A stretch of DNA of 64,000 bases, taken from positions 2,954,434 through 3,018,433 of the forward strand of contig NZ_CP013141.1 in NCBI RefSeq assembly GCF_001442535.1, written 5' to 3'. Below, piece by piece: positions 15,243 through 23,735 of this stretch. Below the pieces are notes generated by a model. That model searched no databases, was not told where the DNA came from, and was given only the letters and a program-made list of their open reading frames with translations. This DNA comes from Lysobacter antibioticus. Lineage in GTDB: Bacteria; Pseudomonadota; Gammaproteobacteria; Xanthomonadales; Xanthomonadaceae. A program made the translations under genes and the position numbers. The first letter of the stretch is position 1; every line of letters starts with the position of its first letter.

Positions 15243-16604
15243 TCAGGCCATCATCGGCCTGGCTTGCTGCTGACGCGCTTCCTGCGTCTGCGGTGCCTGC
15301 TGCTGCACGTCCTGCTGCAACTGCTGGCTCGACTGCTCGACCGTCTGCTGACGCGCCTGGCGGCCGTCGACGTGTACGCGGTGGTTGCCCGGATCGTTGA
15401 GTTCGCCCTGCACCGCGAACAGACCGGTGCCGTTCGCGCTCGGCACGACGTGGTCGATCTTGTTCAGACCGCTGACCCGCGCTTCATAGGTCAGGCTGGC
15501 CGCGGCACGCTCCATGTCCTCGCGGTTGCGGAAGCCGGCCTGCGGGCCCAGGCGCTCCACGCCTTCGAGAGCCTGGCGGTACATCGCGTTGTCGCGATTC
15601 GCCGGGTCCGACAACAACGGCGCGCGTGCCGGATCGGCCTGCTGCGGCGTCGGCTGGGCACGGTCTTGTTGAGCACGATCCTGTGCGGCCGGCTGGGCGC
15701 CGTCGCGGGCGCCCTGCTGCTGGTTAGGCTGCGCGTTGCGCAGCGCTTCCAGGGTCTTGCTGCCGGCGATGCCGTCGTCCTTGAGGCCGTGCTCGCGTTG
15801 GAACGCCTGCACCGCTTCCTTGGTGTGGGCGCCGAAATGCCCATCGGGATTAATCTCGTTGCCCTGCGCGTCGCGAATGCCGAGGCGCTTGAGCTGCTCC
15901 TGCATCTGCTGCACGGCCGGGCCGCGCTCGTTGAGCTTGAGCACGCCGTCGGCCATCGCATCGCGCTGTCCATGGGCGGCCGGCAGCGCCACTTCGCCGC
16001 GCGCCAGGCGCTCCATCACTTCCGGGGTCAACGCGCGTTCCCACTCGCCGACCGCCGCCTTGCGTTCCTTGAGGTGGTTGTAGCCGCCGTTGATGTCGTG
16101 CGTGGCCTCGCGAACATTGGTCTGGTGGCCGTTCGGCACGACCCGGCCTTGCCAGTAGTGCACGGCGATCTTGGCCGCGTTCTCACGATCGGAGGCCAGG
16201 TCGGGATTGCGCACCACGTCGATACCGATCTCGCGCGCAACGCGCTCGTAGTTGTCGCGGCCGGTCAGCTGGACATAGCCGCGACCGTGGAAACGCGCGC
16301 CGTCGCCCGGCTCGGTGTTGCCGAGGTTCTCGCGGCCCCAGGCGCCGCCGTAGATCGCATTGGCGATCGAGTCGCGGCCGCCGCGCACGATCGCGTCGGC
16401 CTCGGCCTTGGTGTCCATGCCGTTGCGGCCCGGGAACACTTCCAGCAGGCGCTCGCTGCTGTAGCCCAGCCCTTCGTGCATGCTCTTGAAGTTGCCGGAC
16501 TCGACCTGCATCTGGCCCATGAACCCGGCCAGTTCCTTCGGATCGCGGATGCCCGCTTCATAGGCGCGGAGCAGCAGAAAATCACGATTGCTTGGGGTCG
16601 ACAT
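15243..16604 (-). CDS. X-T4SS effector: GH19/lysozyme-like glycosidase + PG-binding + XVIPCD
   Basis: 453 aa; a strong AAGGAGG precedes the ATG at 16604. Residues ~1-200 form a GH19-type lysozyme-like domain: FMGQMQVESGNFKSMHEGLGYS with candidate catalytic Glu35, and YGGAWGRENLGNTEPGDG, FHGRGYVQLTGRDNYERV. PG_binding_1 is at ~220-290, a Gln/Ala-rich linker follows, and the XVIPCD covers ~330-430 (LLSDPANRDNAMYRQ, LNKIDHVVPSANGTGLFAVQG). The architecture equals that of the experimentally studied X. citri effector XAC2609, a peptidoglycan glycohydrolase. The gene before it (16658-17335) encodes a lipoprotein, the probable immunity partner. Confidence 0.92.
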   Translation of the reverse strand: MSTPSNRDFLLLRAYEAGIRDPKELAGFMGQMQVESGNFKSMHEGLGYSSERLLEVFPGRNGMDTKAEADAIVRGGRDSIANAIYGGAWGRENLGNTEPGDGARFHGRGYVQLTGRDNYERVAREIGIDVVRNPDLASDRENAAKIAVHYWQGRVVPNGHQTNVREATHDINGGYNHLKERKAAVGEWERALTPEVMERLARGEVALPAAHGQRDAMADGVLKLNERGPAVQQMQEQLKRLGIRDAQGNEINPDGHFGAHTKEAVQAFQREHGLKDDGIAGSKTLEALRNAQPNQQQGARDGAQPAAQDRAQQDRAQPTPQQADPARAPLLSDPANRDNAMYRQALEGVERLGPQAGFRNREDMERAAASLTYEARVSGLNKIDHVVPSANGTGLFAVQGELNDPGNHRVHVDGRQARQQTVEQSSQQLQQDVQQQAPQTQEARQQQARPMMA

Positions 16605-16657
16605 AATTCCTCCTTGATGGATCTTCGATAGCGGCCGGACCCGGTCCGGCCGATGAA

Positions 16658-17335
16658 TTAATTCCTGGGCGGCAGGCCGCGCTTGTCGAGCTGCGCGTCG
16701 CGGTCCCAGCTACGGGTGAACTTGAACAGGACGTTGTCCTCGTTGCGGATCACGCTGTCCTTCTCGCAGGTCAGCGCGGTTTCGGGCTTCGCGGCCGCGT
16801 CGGCCACCACCATCACGCCCTGCTCTTCCAGACCCATTTCGCCGGACACCGAATAGAAGATGTGCTTGCGGCCGCCGTCCTCGAACGAGTAGGCGTAACC
16901 GCCGGTATTGCCGGCAAAACCCAGTTGCGTGCGCTTGAAGCGACGCGCCGGAGCGGACTTGTCCGCCGGAAAGACGTAATCGTTATGACCTGCGGCCCCT
17001 TGTGCGAAGTAGACGTAGCCCGACTGGTCGGTCACGCCCTTCGATGCGCACAGCGACGCTAGCTTCTTCTCGGCGCCGGCGAGGGTGCACGAGATCACCA
17101 CGTCCTCGCCGGCGGCGCACAGCGAACGGCCGTCGCCGGCCGGCGCTTGCGTCGCAGCCGGTGCCGGCGCGGCGGGAGCCGCCGTAGCCGGGGCCGGCGC
17201 TTGCGACGCGGCCTCTGCTGCGGCGGTGGTCGCAGCCGCCGGCGTTGCCGACGTTTCGCCGTTCGCTGCCGTGCCGCCCTGGCAACCGCTCAACACGGTC
17301 AACAGTGCGATGCCCAAGAGATTCACAGATTTCAT
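16658..17335 (-). CDS. Putative immunity lipoprotein for the GH19 effector
   Basis: 225 aa from ATG 17335; the frame extends upstream to 17584 but the lipoprotein signal peptide MKSVNLLGIALLTVLSGC fixes the start. A long Ala/Pro/Thr linker separates the lipid anchor from a domain starting LCAAGEDVVISCTLAGAEKK and LASLCASKG, then GYVYFAQGAAG and a Cys near the end. The C..GE...SC...LCAS pattern belongs to a family that I associate, from memory and without certainty, with XAC2610, the inhibitor of XAC2609. It lies 53 bp before the GH19 effector gene, in the right order for that pair. Confidence 0.8.
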   Translation of the reverse strand: MKSVNLLGIALLTVLSGCQGGTAANGETSATPAAATTAAAEAASQAPAPATAAPAAPAPAATQAPAGDGRSLCAAGEDVVISCTLAGAEKKLASLCASKGVTDQSGYVYFAQGAAGHNDYVFPADKSAPARRFKRTQLGFAGNTGGYAYSFEDGGRKHIFYSVSGEMGLEEQGVMVVADAAAKPETALTCEKDSVIRNEDNVLFKFTRSWDRDAQLDKRGLPPRN

Positions 17336-17656
17336 AGCAATTCCTTGACTGATCGAGGTAACGGGTTGTCGCGTGGTGGATCCGTATTCCAGCGCCGAAC
17401 GCGGCTGCGGAACAGACTGCGCTCGCAGTGCTGATCGGGCCCGGCTGGCTGAAAGAAAGTCGCTGACACGGGCACGACCGGGACGGCCTGGCCAGACCGG
17501 CGCACGAGTGACGACGAAAGAGCTGGGAGCCACCGAACGGACGCGACCACCGCTGCGCCGGCACGCACGCTTACGCGCACGCAACGACGGGCACGAGGCG
17601 ACGCCGACCGAGCGAGACGGCGTTCCGATCGCATGCGCGAACGGAGCGCCGCGCGC
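17336..17656. other. Intergenic region (321 bp) between lipoprotein and lysozyme-like effector genes
   Basis: No gene seen and no clear terminator. GC-rich and not obviously repeated. It is the widest gap inside the minus-strand effector block from 10596 to 19594, so a promoter for the downstream GH19 pair may lie here, but I could not find a convincing -35/-10. Confidence 0.4.
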
Positions 17657-18871
17657 TTACGCGGTCAGGACCTTCGGCTTTTGCTCTTGCGTCGGCGCGG
17701 CCTGCTGCGGTGCGTCCTGCTGGACCTGGAACGTCGACTGCTCGACCGGCTGGTTCGCCGCCTGAGCCTTGTTGACGTGGGCGCGTTGGCTGCCCGGGTC
17801 GGTCAAGCCGCCCTGGACCGCAAACAGCCCGCTTCCGTCCGCATTCGGCACCACGTGATCGATCCGGTTCAGACCGCTCACCTTGGCCTCGTACGTCAGC
17901 GTCGCCGCGGCGCGCTCCAGTTCCTGGCGATTGTGGAACGCCTGCGGACCGAGCTTTTCCAGCCCGTCCACCGCGCCCTTGAACATCGCATGGTCCGGAT
18001 GCGCCGCATTCGACAACAAGGGCGCCTGCTCGGCCTTCTTCAACGCTTCCAGCGTCTTGGGGCCGGCAATGCCGTCGTCCTTCAGGCCATGCGCCTGCTG
18101 GAACGCCTGCAGCGCTTGCTTGCTGCGATCGCCGAAGTCGCCGTCGGCCTTGAGCGGCTGCCCTTGCGCGTCGCGGTAGCCGAGCTTGTTGAGCGTTTCC
18201 TGCATGCCGCGCACTTCCGCGCCATGCTCGCCACGCTTCAACATGCCGTCGGCCATCGCGTCCCTTTCGGGTGCGCGCGGCGTCGTCTGGGTCTGGCCCT
18301 GGGTCGGGGATGCGTCGTTGACGGCCCGCCAAGCGGCTTGTGGCGTCAGGCCCTGGTCGATCGCGGCCTTGTACTCGGCCCGCATCGCCTGCAACGCTTC
18401 GCCGGCCCGCTCGGCCGAGATGGAAGCGCGATTGCCTCCCACTCCGCCGTACCGGCTGCGGCCGGTGTCGGGATCGGCCACGCTGGCCCATTCGGCCGCC
18501 ATCGCTTCCTGAGCATCGTGCAGCGACACACCGGGCTTGCCGGTGATGTAGCCGTGGATGTCGGGACGTTTCTGGACGATCAGGTAGTCGGAGAAGATCC
18601 GCTCCTGGAGCTCCGGCGTAAAACGCTGGTCCGGGTCGAGCCGAAGCCCGCGAACCGCGCCGTCCATGGTGCCGGGGATGATTTGGTACTTGCCGACCGC
18701 GAACAGGCGGTCGGGATCGCGTCGCGGCAGGTGCTGCGCTTCTTGCAGCTCGCCGACGGTCATGCGCGAAAAATCAATCGTGGCGCCACGGGCGTCGCCC
18801 GCGCTTCCGCGATTGTAAGAATTGTACCCGCCCTCACCTTGCGCGATGAGGTCGCCTAGTCTGTTTCCCAT
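17657..18871 (-). CDS. X-T4SS effector: lysozyme-like (muramidase) domain + PG-binding + XVIPCD
   Basis: 404 aa; GGAGG lies 9 bp before ATG 18871, so the extra seven codons upstream (MSWRLTT) are not used. The N-terminal ~165 residues resemble phage-type muramidases or transglycosylases: LIAQGEGGYNSYNRG with candidate catalytic Glu13, IDFSRMTVGELQEAQ, LFAVGKYQIIPGTM. PG_binding_1 follows at ~205-280 (LNKLGYRDAQGQPLKADG), then an XVIPCD (LLSNAAHPDHAMFKG, LNRIDHVVPNADGSGLFAVQG) and a Gln-rich tail. Expected to cut the glycan backbone of rivals' peptidoglycan. The lipoprotein gene at 19067 precedes it. Confidence 0.9.
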   Translation of the reverse strand: MGNRLGDLIAQGEGGYNSYNRGSAGDARGATIDFSRMTVGELQEAQHLPRRDPDRLFAVGKYQIIPGTMDGAVRGLRLDPDQRFTPELQERIFSDYLIVQKRPDIHGYITGKPGVSLHDAQEAMAAEWASVADPDTGRSRYGGVGGNRASISAERAGEALQAMRAEYKAAIDQGLTPQAAWRAVNDASPTQGQTQTTPRAPERDAMADGMLKRGEHGAEVRGMQETLNKLGYRDAQGQPLKADGDFGDRSKQALQAFQQAHGLKDDGIAGPKTLEALKKAEQAPLLSNAAHPDHAMFKGAVDGLEKLGPQAFHNRQELERAAATLTYEAKVSGLNRIDHVVPNADGSGLFAVQGGLTDPGSQRAHVNKAQAANQPVEQSTFQVQQDAPQQAAPTQEQKPKVLTA

Positions 18872-19066
18872 TGTAGTGAGCCTCCAGCTCAAGCAAGTAA
18901 GTCGATGGTTACCTGGAAAACCGATTCATCCTGAATCTTTCCAGGCCATGCGAAACCGGCGTGAGCCGACTTCGACTTTACGGACCGGGCACTTGCAGAC
19001 CCGGGACCGCAATGGCGCATCTGCGCCACGATTTCTTGCGAGCTGGAGCGGCCTCCTGGCCTGTCC

Positions 19067-19594
19067 TCAGCCCTTGGAGGCTTTCGCGAAGCCCCACTCG
19101 GTAACGTTCAAGCGCGAATCCTCACCAGCGACGTTCCAGTCTTCGACCATTCCATAGGTCGTCACGTCCAACTTCTCGCCGCTGCTGACGCTTTCAAAGT
19201 GCATTATGCAGTAGCCGTCGCCACTGCAAGCATCCAATTCGGGAATTTGATCACAAATTTCAGCTTCGCCGCCCACATTTTTCTTGCAGGCCGGCTCCAC
19301 CACCGGGGTCCAGCCGCCCTCGAGCACGAGCTTGCGAAGATCGGCGTAGGCCATGTCCTTCTTGAAGGCGGCCTGCAACTCGGTCGACGAGCGGGTCGGG
19401 CTCTTGGCGACGACCGCTTCGGCCGTGGCTTCGGAAGCGTTGCTATCCATCGCGTTCTCCATAGGCGCAGCGCTGTCGGTTTGCGCTTGTGCTTTGACCA
19501 CTGGCGCCGCGTCCGCCTGTCCCCGGCCCGAGTCGGCCCTGCATGCGCAGAGCGAGGCGGCCAACAGCAACAGGATGATTCGATTCGGCTTCAC
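19067..19594 (-). CDS. Putative immunity lipoprotein for the lysozyme-like effector
   Basis: 175 aa, ATG at 19594. The signal peptide MKPNRIILLLLAASLCAC ends in a lipobox-like Cys. After an Ala/Gln/Asp-rich linker, the C-terminal ~95 residues contain six Cys positions with GGWTPVVEPACKKN, EICDQIPELDACSGDGYCIMHF and LDVTTYGMVEDW. This pattern recurs, as I remember it, in X-T4SS immunity lipoproteins of Xanthomonas. It is the first gene of the effector block, directly downstream of the promoter-like sequence at 19785-19813, and is followed by the lysozyme-like effector. Confidence 0.82.
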   Translation of the reverse strand: MKPNRIILLLLAASLCACRADSGRGQADAAPVVKAQAQTDSAAPMENAMDSNASEATAEAVVAKSPTRSSTELQAAFKKDMAYADLRKLVLEGGWTPVVEPACKKNVGGEAEICDQIPELDACSGDGYCIMHFESVSSGEKLDVTTYGMVEDWNVAGEDSRLNVTEWGFAKASKG

Positions 19595-19925
19595 TGCGAC
19601 TCCTTTGCAGCCCAGAACCGCAGGTTAGCACAGCCGCAAACGCGCCCGGACGGGCTGCGGACAAGGTGGAATCGGACCGAAGTGAAGCGGATGAACGAGG
19701 CAAAGTCGGTTGCTTGCGGAGTTCGCCCCCTGCATTCCGCCCTCCCCCCTTCATCGGAGGGCCCCGCGCTGCGAAAGCACGGATCTTATAGATCCAAAGC
19801 GGTGGACTGTGAAGGTCTCGTCGTTTTGGAGAGCTACCAACTCACAGGGATCGACGGTTGTCGCGAGACGACACCCTCTTTAGCTGACTGCCGTACCAGC
19901 GAACGGAACGACCGTAGAGATCGTG
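19595..19925. other. Intergenic region with promoter-like sequence (331 bp)
   Basis: No gene seen. It contains a good minus-strand sigma70-type promoter (listed separately) and an imperfect palindrome GGATCTTATAGATCC at 19781-19795 that overlaps its -10 element. Confidence 0.6.
19785..19813 (-). promoter_or_regulatory. Candidate sigma70 promoter of the effector/immunity block
   Basis: On the minus strand: TTCACA, 17-bp spacer, TATAAG, each differing from consensus at one position. The -10 is within a palindrome (GGATCT TAT AGATCC), a plausible operator. The first gene downstream starts at 19594, giving a leader of about 180 nt. Confidence 0.6.
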
Positions 19926-20408
19926 TCACCGGACTAGCTGTGGAGGACTGCAATTCGCGTAATGGATGCGGCAATGAGTGTCGTCACGACCGCACTGCCG
20001 CATGCCAAGCTCAGATGCCCTGTCGACGGATCCGGCCGTATGAACGCTGTAGTTCTTGTCCCCGGTAACAAGAATCGCGCATTGATCGAAGTAGGCAACG
20101 TCCAGAACACAGTTGCGACCGCCCTTATCGCGACACTCCGAAAGCGCCTGTGCCTCAGCTTGCCGCTTGGACTTCCTTCCGGTCGAGGTGCCTAAGACGG
20201 CATTCGGCGCATCCGTGGCTATGGCGCCCCAACGACTTTCCCAGCGTGCGGCAGGAGGAGCCTGCTGCGCAGGAGCATTCTGTGGCCATGCACTGGGAGG
20301 TACACACGAAGGGTTCCCGGCAGCGGGAATGCCAGCCGGACACTGCGCCGAAGCGGTGCCCACCCAGAGCATGCAGATACCAACCAATAGCAAGCAGATA
20401 GGTTTCAT
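19926..20408 (-). CDS. Secreted DUF4189 protein 1
   Basis: 160 aa from ATG 20408; the longer frame to 20498 is not needed because a signal peptide begins here (MKPICLLLVGICMLWVGTASA-QC). Directly after cleavage it has the motif QCPAGIPAAGNPSCVPPSAWPQN, which is shared by the two following paralogues. The DUF4189 domain follows: WGAIATD, LGTSTGRKSKRQAEAQALSEC, CAILVTGD. The function of DUF4189 is unknown. It is the most diverged of three tandem copies lying between virB6 and the effector genes, all on the virB strand. Confidence 0.85.
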   Translation of the reverse strand: MKPICLLLVGICMLWVGTASAQCPAGIPAAGNPSCVPPSAWPQNAPAQQAPPAARWESRWGAIATDAPNAVLGTSTGRKSKRQAEAQALSECRDKGGRNCVLDVAYFDQCAILVTGDKNYSVHTAGSVDRASELGMRQCGRDDTHCRIHYANCSPPQLVR

Positions 20409-20504
20409 CTCAACATTCCTTTGTTCAGCTTCGCTCCGTCGCATCAAGCCAAGCTGGCTCTCACCGTTCGGAGCAAGACAGCCGCATCTCGATGACACTC
20501 CCGC

Positions 20505-20533
20505 ATTAAAGTGCAGGCAAACATAACTTTAAT
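20505..20533. repeat. Inverted repeat overlapping the end of DUF4189 gene 2
   Basis: Arms ATTAAAGT and ACTTTAAT, 13 nt apart, covering the stop codon at 20529. AT-rich, so a weak terminator at best; possibly a protein-binding site upstream of DUF4189 gene 1. Confidence 0.35.
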
Positions 20534-21035
20534 CGGCAAGCACCGGCCTTGTGCACTCCGAATAAACGATCCGGCATCCGCGGCTATTGTCGGCGTCGTC
20601 GCCGATGCAACTCTTGAGTGCGAGATCTGACGCCAATTCGACCGTTTCAGCCCCTTGCGTGATAATTCTTGCTCCAGGCACGGACGGCCAAGCGATGACC
20701 GCGCATTGGTTCTCATAAGCGAAAACCAGCCTTGCGCAATCACTTGCGCCTTTCGCGGCGCAATCCTTCAAGGCTTCCCGCTCCGCCTTCTTCTTACTGG
20801 CACTACCAACTGAAGTGCCGACATCCCCCGTGATGGGGTCGATCGCGATGGCGCCCCAAGTCAGTTTCCATCTTGGCGCAGTGGGCGCAGCCTGAGAGGA
20901 GGTCACATTCTGCGGCCAGGCACTCGGCGGAATGCAGTGCGGGTTGCCCGCAGCGGGAATACCACCGGGACACTGAGCGCTCGCTTCGGAGCCGAACACC
21001 AATACACCGAACAATAAAAAATGGATTCCCTTCAT
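20529..21035 (-). CDS. Secreted DUF4189 protein 2
   Basis: 168 aa. Signal peptide MKGIHFLLFGVLVFGSEASA-QC, then CPGGIPAAGNPHCIPPSAWPQN and a DUF4189 domain (TWGAIAIDPITGDVGTSVG, KKKAEREALKDC, NQCAVIAWP, CRIVYSEC). It is more like copy 3 than copy 1 (shared LTWGAIAID and CRIVYSEC). It lies just downstream of the terminator at 21076-21107, so it probably has its own promoter. Confidence 0.85.
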   Translation of the reverse strand: MKGIHFLLFGVLVFGSEASAQCPGGIPAAGNPHCIPPSAWPQNVTSSQAAPTAPRWKLTWGAIAIDPITGDVGTSVGSASKKKAEREALKDCAAKGASDCARLVFAYENQCAVIAWPSVPGARIITQGAETVELASDLALKSCIGDDADNSRGCRIVYSECTRPVLAD

Positions 21036-21075
21036 TTCTATACGTCCGCACTATCGAGCTTTATGGCAACACACC

Positions 21076-21107
21076 AATAAAAAGCCCGCATCTCCACGAC
21101 GCGGGCT
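21076..21107 (-). terminator. Rho-independent terminator after DUF4189 gene 3 / virB operon
   Basis: On the minus strand the arms AGCCCGC and GCGGGCT, with an 11-nt loop, are followed by TTTTATTGG. It is 49 bp past the stop of the DUF4189 gene at 21156 and likely marks the end of the virB7-virB6-DUF4189 transcript. Confidence 0.75.
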
Positions 21108-21155
21108 CTCTAGTTATTCATCGACACAAACATGAAACGCGCCCAAAGAGCGAAG

Positions 21156-21677
21156 TCACCGCGATACGAGCACTGGATCAGAACACTCAGAATAAACGAT
21201 GCGACATTTTCCGCTATCACCAACACTCGTACCGGCACATCTCTTTAGTGCGATTTCAGACGCAGCTGCAACGGTAGCTCCACTTTGCGCAATAACCCCA
21301 GCACCGACTCCCACAACAGCCGGCCACGCAATGACCGCGCATTGATTCTGATAGGAAAACAGAACCTTCTTACAACCCCTCGCGCCGTTTGCCTGGCAGC
21401 GATCGAGCGCTTCGCGTTCAGCCTTTCTCTTATTGAGCTTCCCAACTGCTGTTCCCACATCACCACTATCCAAATCGATAGCGATAGCGCCCCAAGTCAA
21501 TTTCCAACTCGGACCTGCGGGAGCCGATTGCTGGGCTGGTGCGTTCTGCGGCCAGGCACTCGGCGGAATGCATTGTGGGTTCCCCGCTGACGGCATCCCA
21601 GCCTGGCATTGCGCCAAGGCTGGATTCGCGAAGAAAGCACACAAACCGATTACTGCCAAGAGACTGACCGTTTTCAC
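21156..21677 (-). CDS. Secreted DUF4189 protein 3
   Basis: 173 aa. Signal peptide MKTVSLLAVIGLCAFFANPALA-QC, then CQAGMPSAGNPQCIPPSAWPQN and DUF4189 (LTWGAIAIDLDSGDVGTAVG, KRKAEREALDRC, NQCAVIAWPAVVG, CRIVYSECSDP). It begins 11 bp after the virB6 stop and is followed by a terminator, so it is transcriptionally part of the virB operon. A periplasmic or cell-surface accessory role in the T4SS, or a further immunity role, are possibilities that the sequence cannot separate. Confidence 0.85.
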   Translation of the reverse strand: MKTVSLLAVIGLCAFFANPALAQCQAGMPSAGNPQCIPPSAWPQNAPAQQSAPAGPSWKLTWGAIAIDLDSGDVGTAVGKLNKRKAEREALDRCQANGARGCKKVLFSYQNQCAVIAWPAVVGVGAGVIAQSGATVAAASEIALKRCAGTSVGDSGKCRIVYSECSDPVLVSR

Positions 21678-21688
21678 GCTTGGAACTC

Positions 21689-22849
21689 CTATTCCCTGTT
21701 GCCTGCCAACCCACGCTGCCCCGGTGAGGGCTCCGCGTTAGCCTGTTGGCCTGTGAATCGCGGAGCTGCAGCTTGTGACTGCATCTGAGCATGGTACTGA
21801 CTACCTTGTGATTCGGCTGCTCGCTGCGGCTGTGCACCACCTTGCGGAGGAATACCGGGACCCGGCGAAGCGCCTTGCGACCCTGACTTATCAAATACAT
21901 TGTATGAACTGAACTGACCCAACACGCCCTGGAAGAACATCGCGGCCATCGGCGGCGCGCTGACGATCAACACAGTAAGGATCAAACCCAGACCGCCCTG
22001 CTGCAACGCCTGACTCGACATGCCCTGGGTGAAGTTTTGACCCAGGATCGCGCCGGCGATCGCGGTACCCCAGAAGACGAACGCCACCTTCGCAACCATC
22101 TTCATGGCGATCGCGACCATTGCACTCAACATCGCCATCGAAAACATGGTTCCGATGCCATAGTACAGCCACTTGCTGAACAGTTGCTTTGTCTGGTCGA
22201 ACAGCAAACATAATATGAATATTGGTCCCAATCCGATGAACAAAGCCATCGCAATTTCATAAAGCAACAGGGAAATACCCGCGGTGATGGCGGGACCGCC
22301 GGTGCCGAAACCTACCGCCCACATGGCGGTTTTCTTTTGATCGCTCAACTCGGGATCGCTGACCACCTGCATCGCATCGATGCTCGACCAGGCCAACTGC
22401 ATCCAGCCCAGGTTCTCGTCAATCTGAGATTCCGGGGTGGAGTTCGGATCGTCGGTGACGAGCCAATTGATTTCCTTCTTGACGTCTACCGTCAGGAACT
22501 TATGCAAATCCGTTCCGAACGCGCCCATCGAGGTGGCGACGGCGACGATGAAGGTCGCGCGCAGCGCATTGGTCACCAAAGCCATCATCGGCTCGCGCGA
22601 CATGCCGCTGACGATGCGATAGCCCTGAAGCAGGATCCACAAGGTCATCAAGGTCAGCGCGATACCGCCGACCCATGCCATCGCATTCCCCATCATGACT
22701 AGGCCGAAGTCGTATATCTCCTGACGCAAGTAGTTCAGGATCAGCCGGAAGAACATGAAGTCCCCGACCGAATTGATTTGCAGATTCAGCCAATCCATCG
22801 GACTGGTGCCCGACAGCCACCCACCGGTGAGGTTAAGTCCCTTAATCAT
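21689..22849 (-). CDS. virB6: VirB6 inner-membrane T4SS protein
   Basis: 386 aa polytopic membrane protein of the TrbL/VirB6 family. At least five hydrophobic segments are visible (MAWVGGIALTLMTLWILLQG, ALFIGLGPIFILCLLF, AMLSAMVAIAMKMVAKVAFV, LGLILTVLIVSAPPMAAMFF), with the conserved W residues in the periplasmic loop. The C-terminal ~65 residues are a Gln/Pro/Gly-rich soluble tail, longer than usual. VirB6 forms part of the inner-membrane translocation channel. It is the last canonical virB gene of the cluster. Confidence 0.9.
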   Translation of the reverse strand: MIKGLNLTGGWLSGTSPMDWLNLQINSVGDFMFFRLILNYLRQEIYDFGLVMMGNAMAWVGGIALTLMTLWILLQGYRIVSGMSREPMMALVTNALRATFIVAVATSMGAFGTDLHKFLTVDVKKEINWLVTDDPNSTPESQIDENLGWMQLAWSSIDAMQVVSDPELSDQKKTAMWAVGFGTGGPAITAGISLLLYEIAMALFIGLGPIFILCLLFDQTKQLFSKWLYYGIGTMFSMAMLSAMVAIAMKMVAKVAFVFWGTAIAGAILGQNFTQGMSSQALQQGGLGLILTVLIVSAPPMAAMFFQGVLGQFSSYNVFDKSGSQGASPGPGIPPQGGAQPQRAAESQGSQYHAQMQSQAAAPRFTGQQANAEPSPGQRGLAGNRE

Positions 22850-22954
22850 CGCTGCACCCGCTATCCCTGGAATCGCTGTTGCCGTTTAGGCCTGTTTGCA
22901 TGCGACGCTCATATCGCAAGGCAGCCTTGATTCGAACGTCGCCGTTCGCGCCTG

Positions 22955-23722
22955 TCATTGCAGAGCGCCCGCCATCACGCCGGTGCTGAAGGCCTGTCCG
23001 ATCAAGGACGGCTTGCCCTTCAAGCCGCGCTTGGCCAATGTGTTCTGCTTGTCCATCATCGCCACGATGTAGGCGTCATAGATACCCATCTGCGCCTGGT
23101 ACATCTGGTATTTGATATCGAGATCGTTCGCCAGGCGCATCGATTCGCTGGTCACGCCTTCCACGTTGCCCTGATCGCTGCTGGTCCCGCGCTGGCTCTG
23201 TACCTGGCCGAGCAAGCGCTGCATTTCCGGCACGGTGTCGCGCGAGAACCTGACGGTGTAGTTGAACTTCTCGACCTTGGCGCTCTCGATGTTCACGCAG
23301 ATCTGCATCTGCTGCTCGGCGAGATTACCGTCGAGGTTCAGGCCGACACGCGACATCAGATTGCCGAGAATGCTGCCCCCGCCGCTTGGCTGGCGGCAAC
23401 GCTGTTCGACCACCTGCGCCTTATCCAACTCGCGCCAGGGCTCGGAGGTCGGCAAGGCGATCGGATTATCCAGAAAGCTCTGGAACCGGATCAGCTGCTG
23501 CTGGAAGTGGTCGTACTGCTTCTTCCACTCGGCCATTTCCTTGCCGAACTCTGCCGCGCGCTCGACGCTGGTTTTGATCTGCTGACCGATGTTCGCGGCC
23601 ATATGCCCCGGATCGGTGACGACCCATTGCGCGTTGACGCTACCGGCCGCCATGACACAGCTCAGCGCCAGGACACCAACCGCAAGGTTCTTCTTGTACG
23701 CCTGCTTGGCATTCGTTTTCAT
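22955..23722 (-). CDS. virB5: VirB5-like minor pilus protein, copy b
   Basis: 255 aa with signal peptide (…MAAGSVNA-QWVVTDPGH). Predicted largely alpha-helical with long heptad-like segments (FGKEMAEWKKQYDHFQQQLIRFQSFLDNP), as in VirB5/TraC proteins that cap the pilus tip. It is strongly similar along its whole length to the neighbouring copy at 23736 (for example NIESAKV.KFNYTV.F.RD and ESMRLANDLDIKYQ). The pair lies between virB4 and virB6, the standard place for virB5. Either one copy caps the pilus and the other has diverged, or both form a hetero-oligomer. Confidence 0.85.
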   Translation of the reverse strand: MKTNAKQAYKKNLAVGVLALSCVMAAGSVNAQWVVTDPGHMAANIGQQIKTSVERAAEFGKEMAEWKKQYDHFQQQLIRFQSFLDNPIALPTSEPWRELDKAQVVEQRCRQPSGGGSILGNLMSRVGLNLDGNLAEQQMQICVNIESAKVEKFNYTVRFSRDTVPEMQRLLGQVQSQRGTSSDQGNVEGVTSESMRLANDLDIKYQMYQAQMGIYDAYIVAMMDKQNTLAKRGLKGKPSLIGQAFSTGVMAGALQ

Positions 23723-23735
23723 CTTCCCTCTCTCC

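Noticed and set aside
21061..21120. CRISPR-like or tRNA-like repeat
   Set aside because: It is a single hairpin with T-run on the minus strand, best explained as a terminator. No CRISPR array was found in the window.
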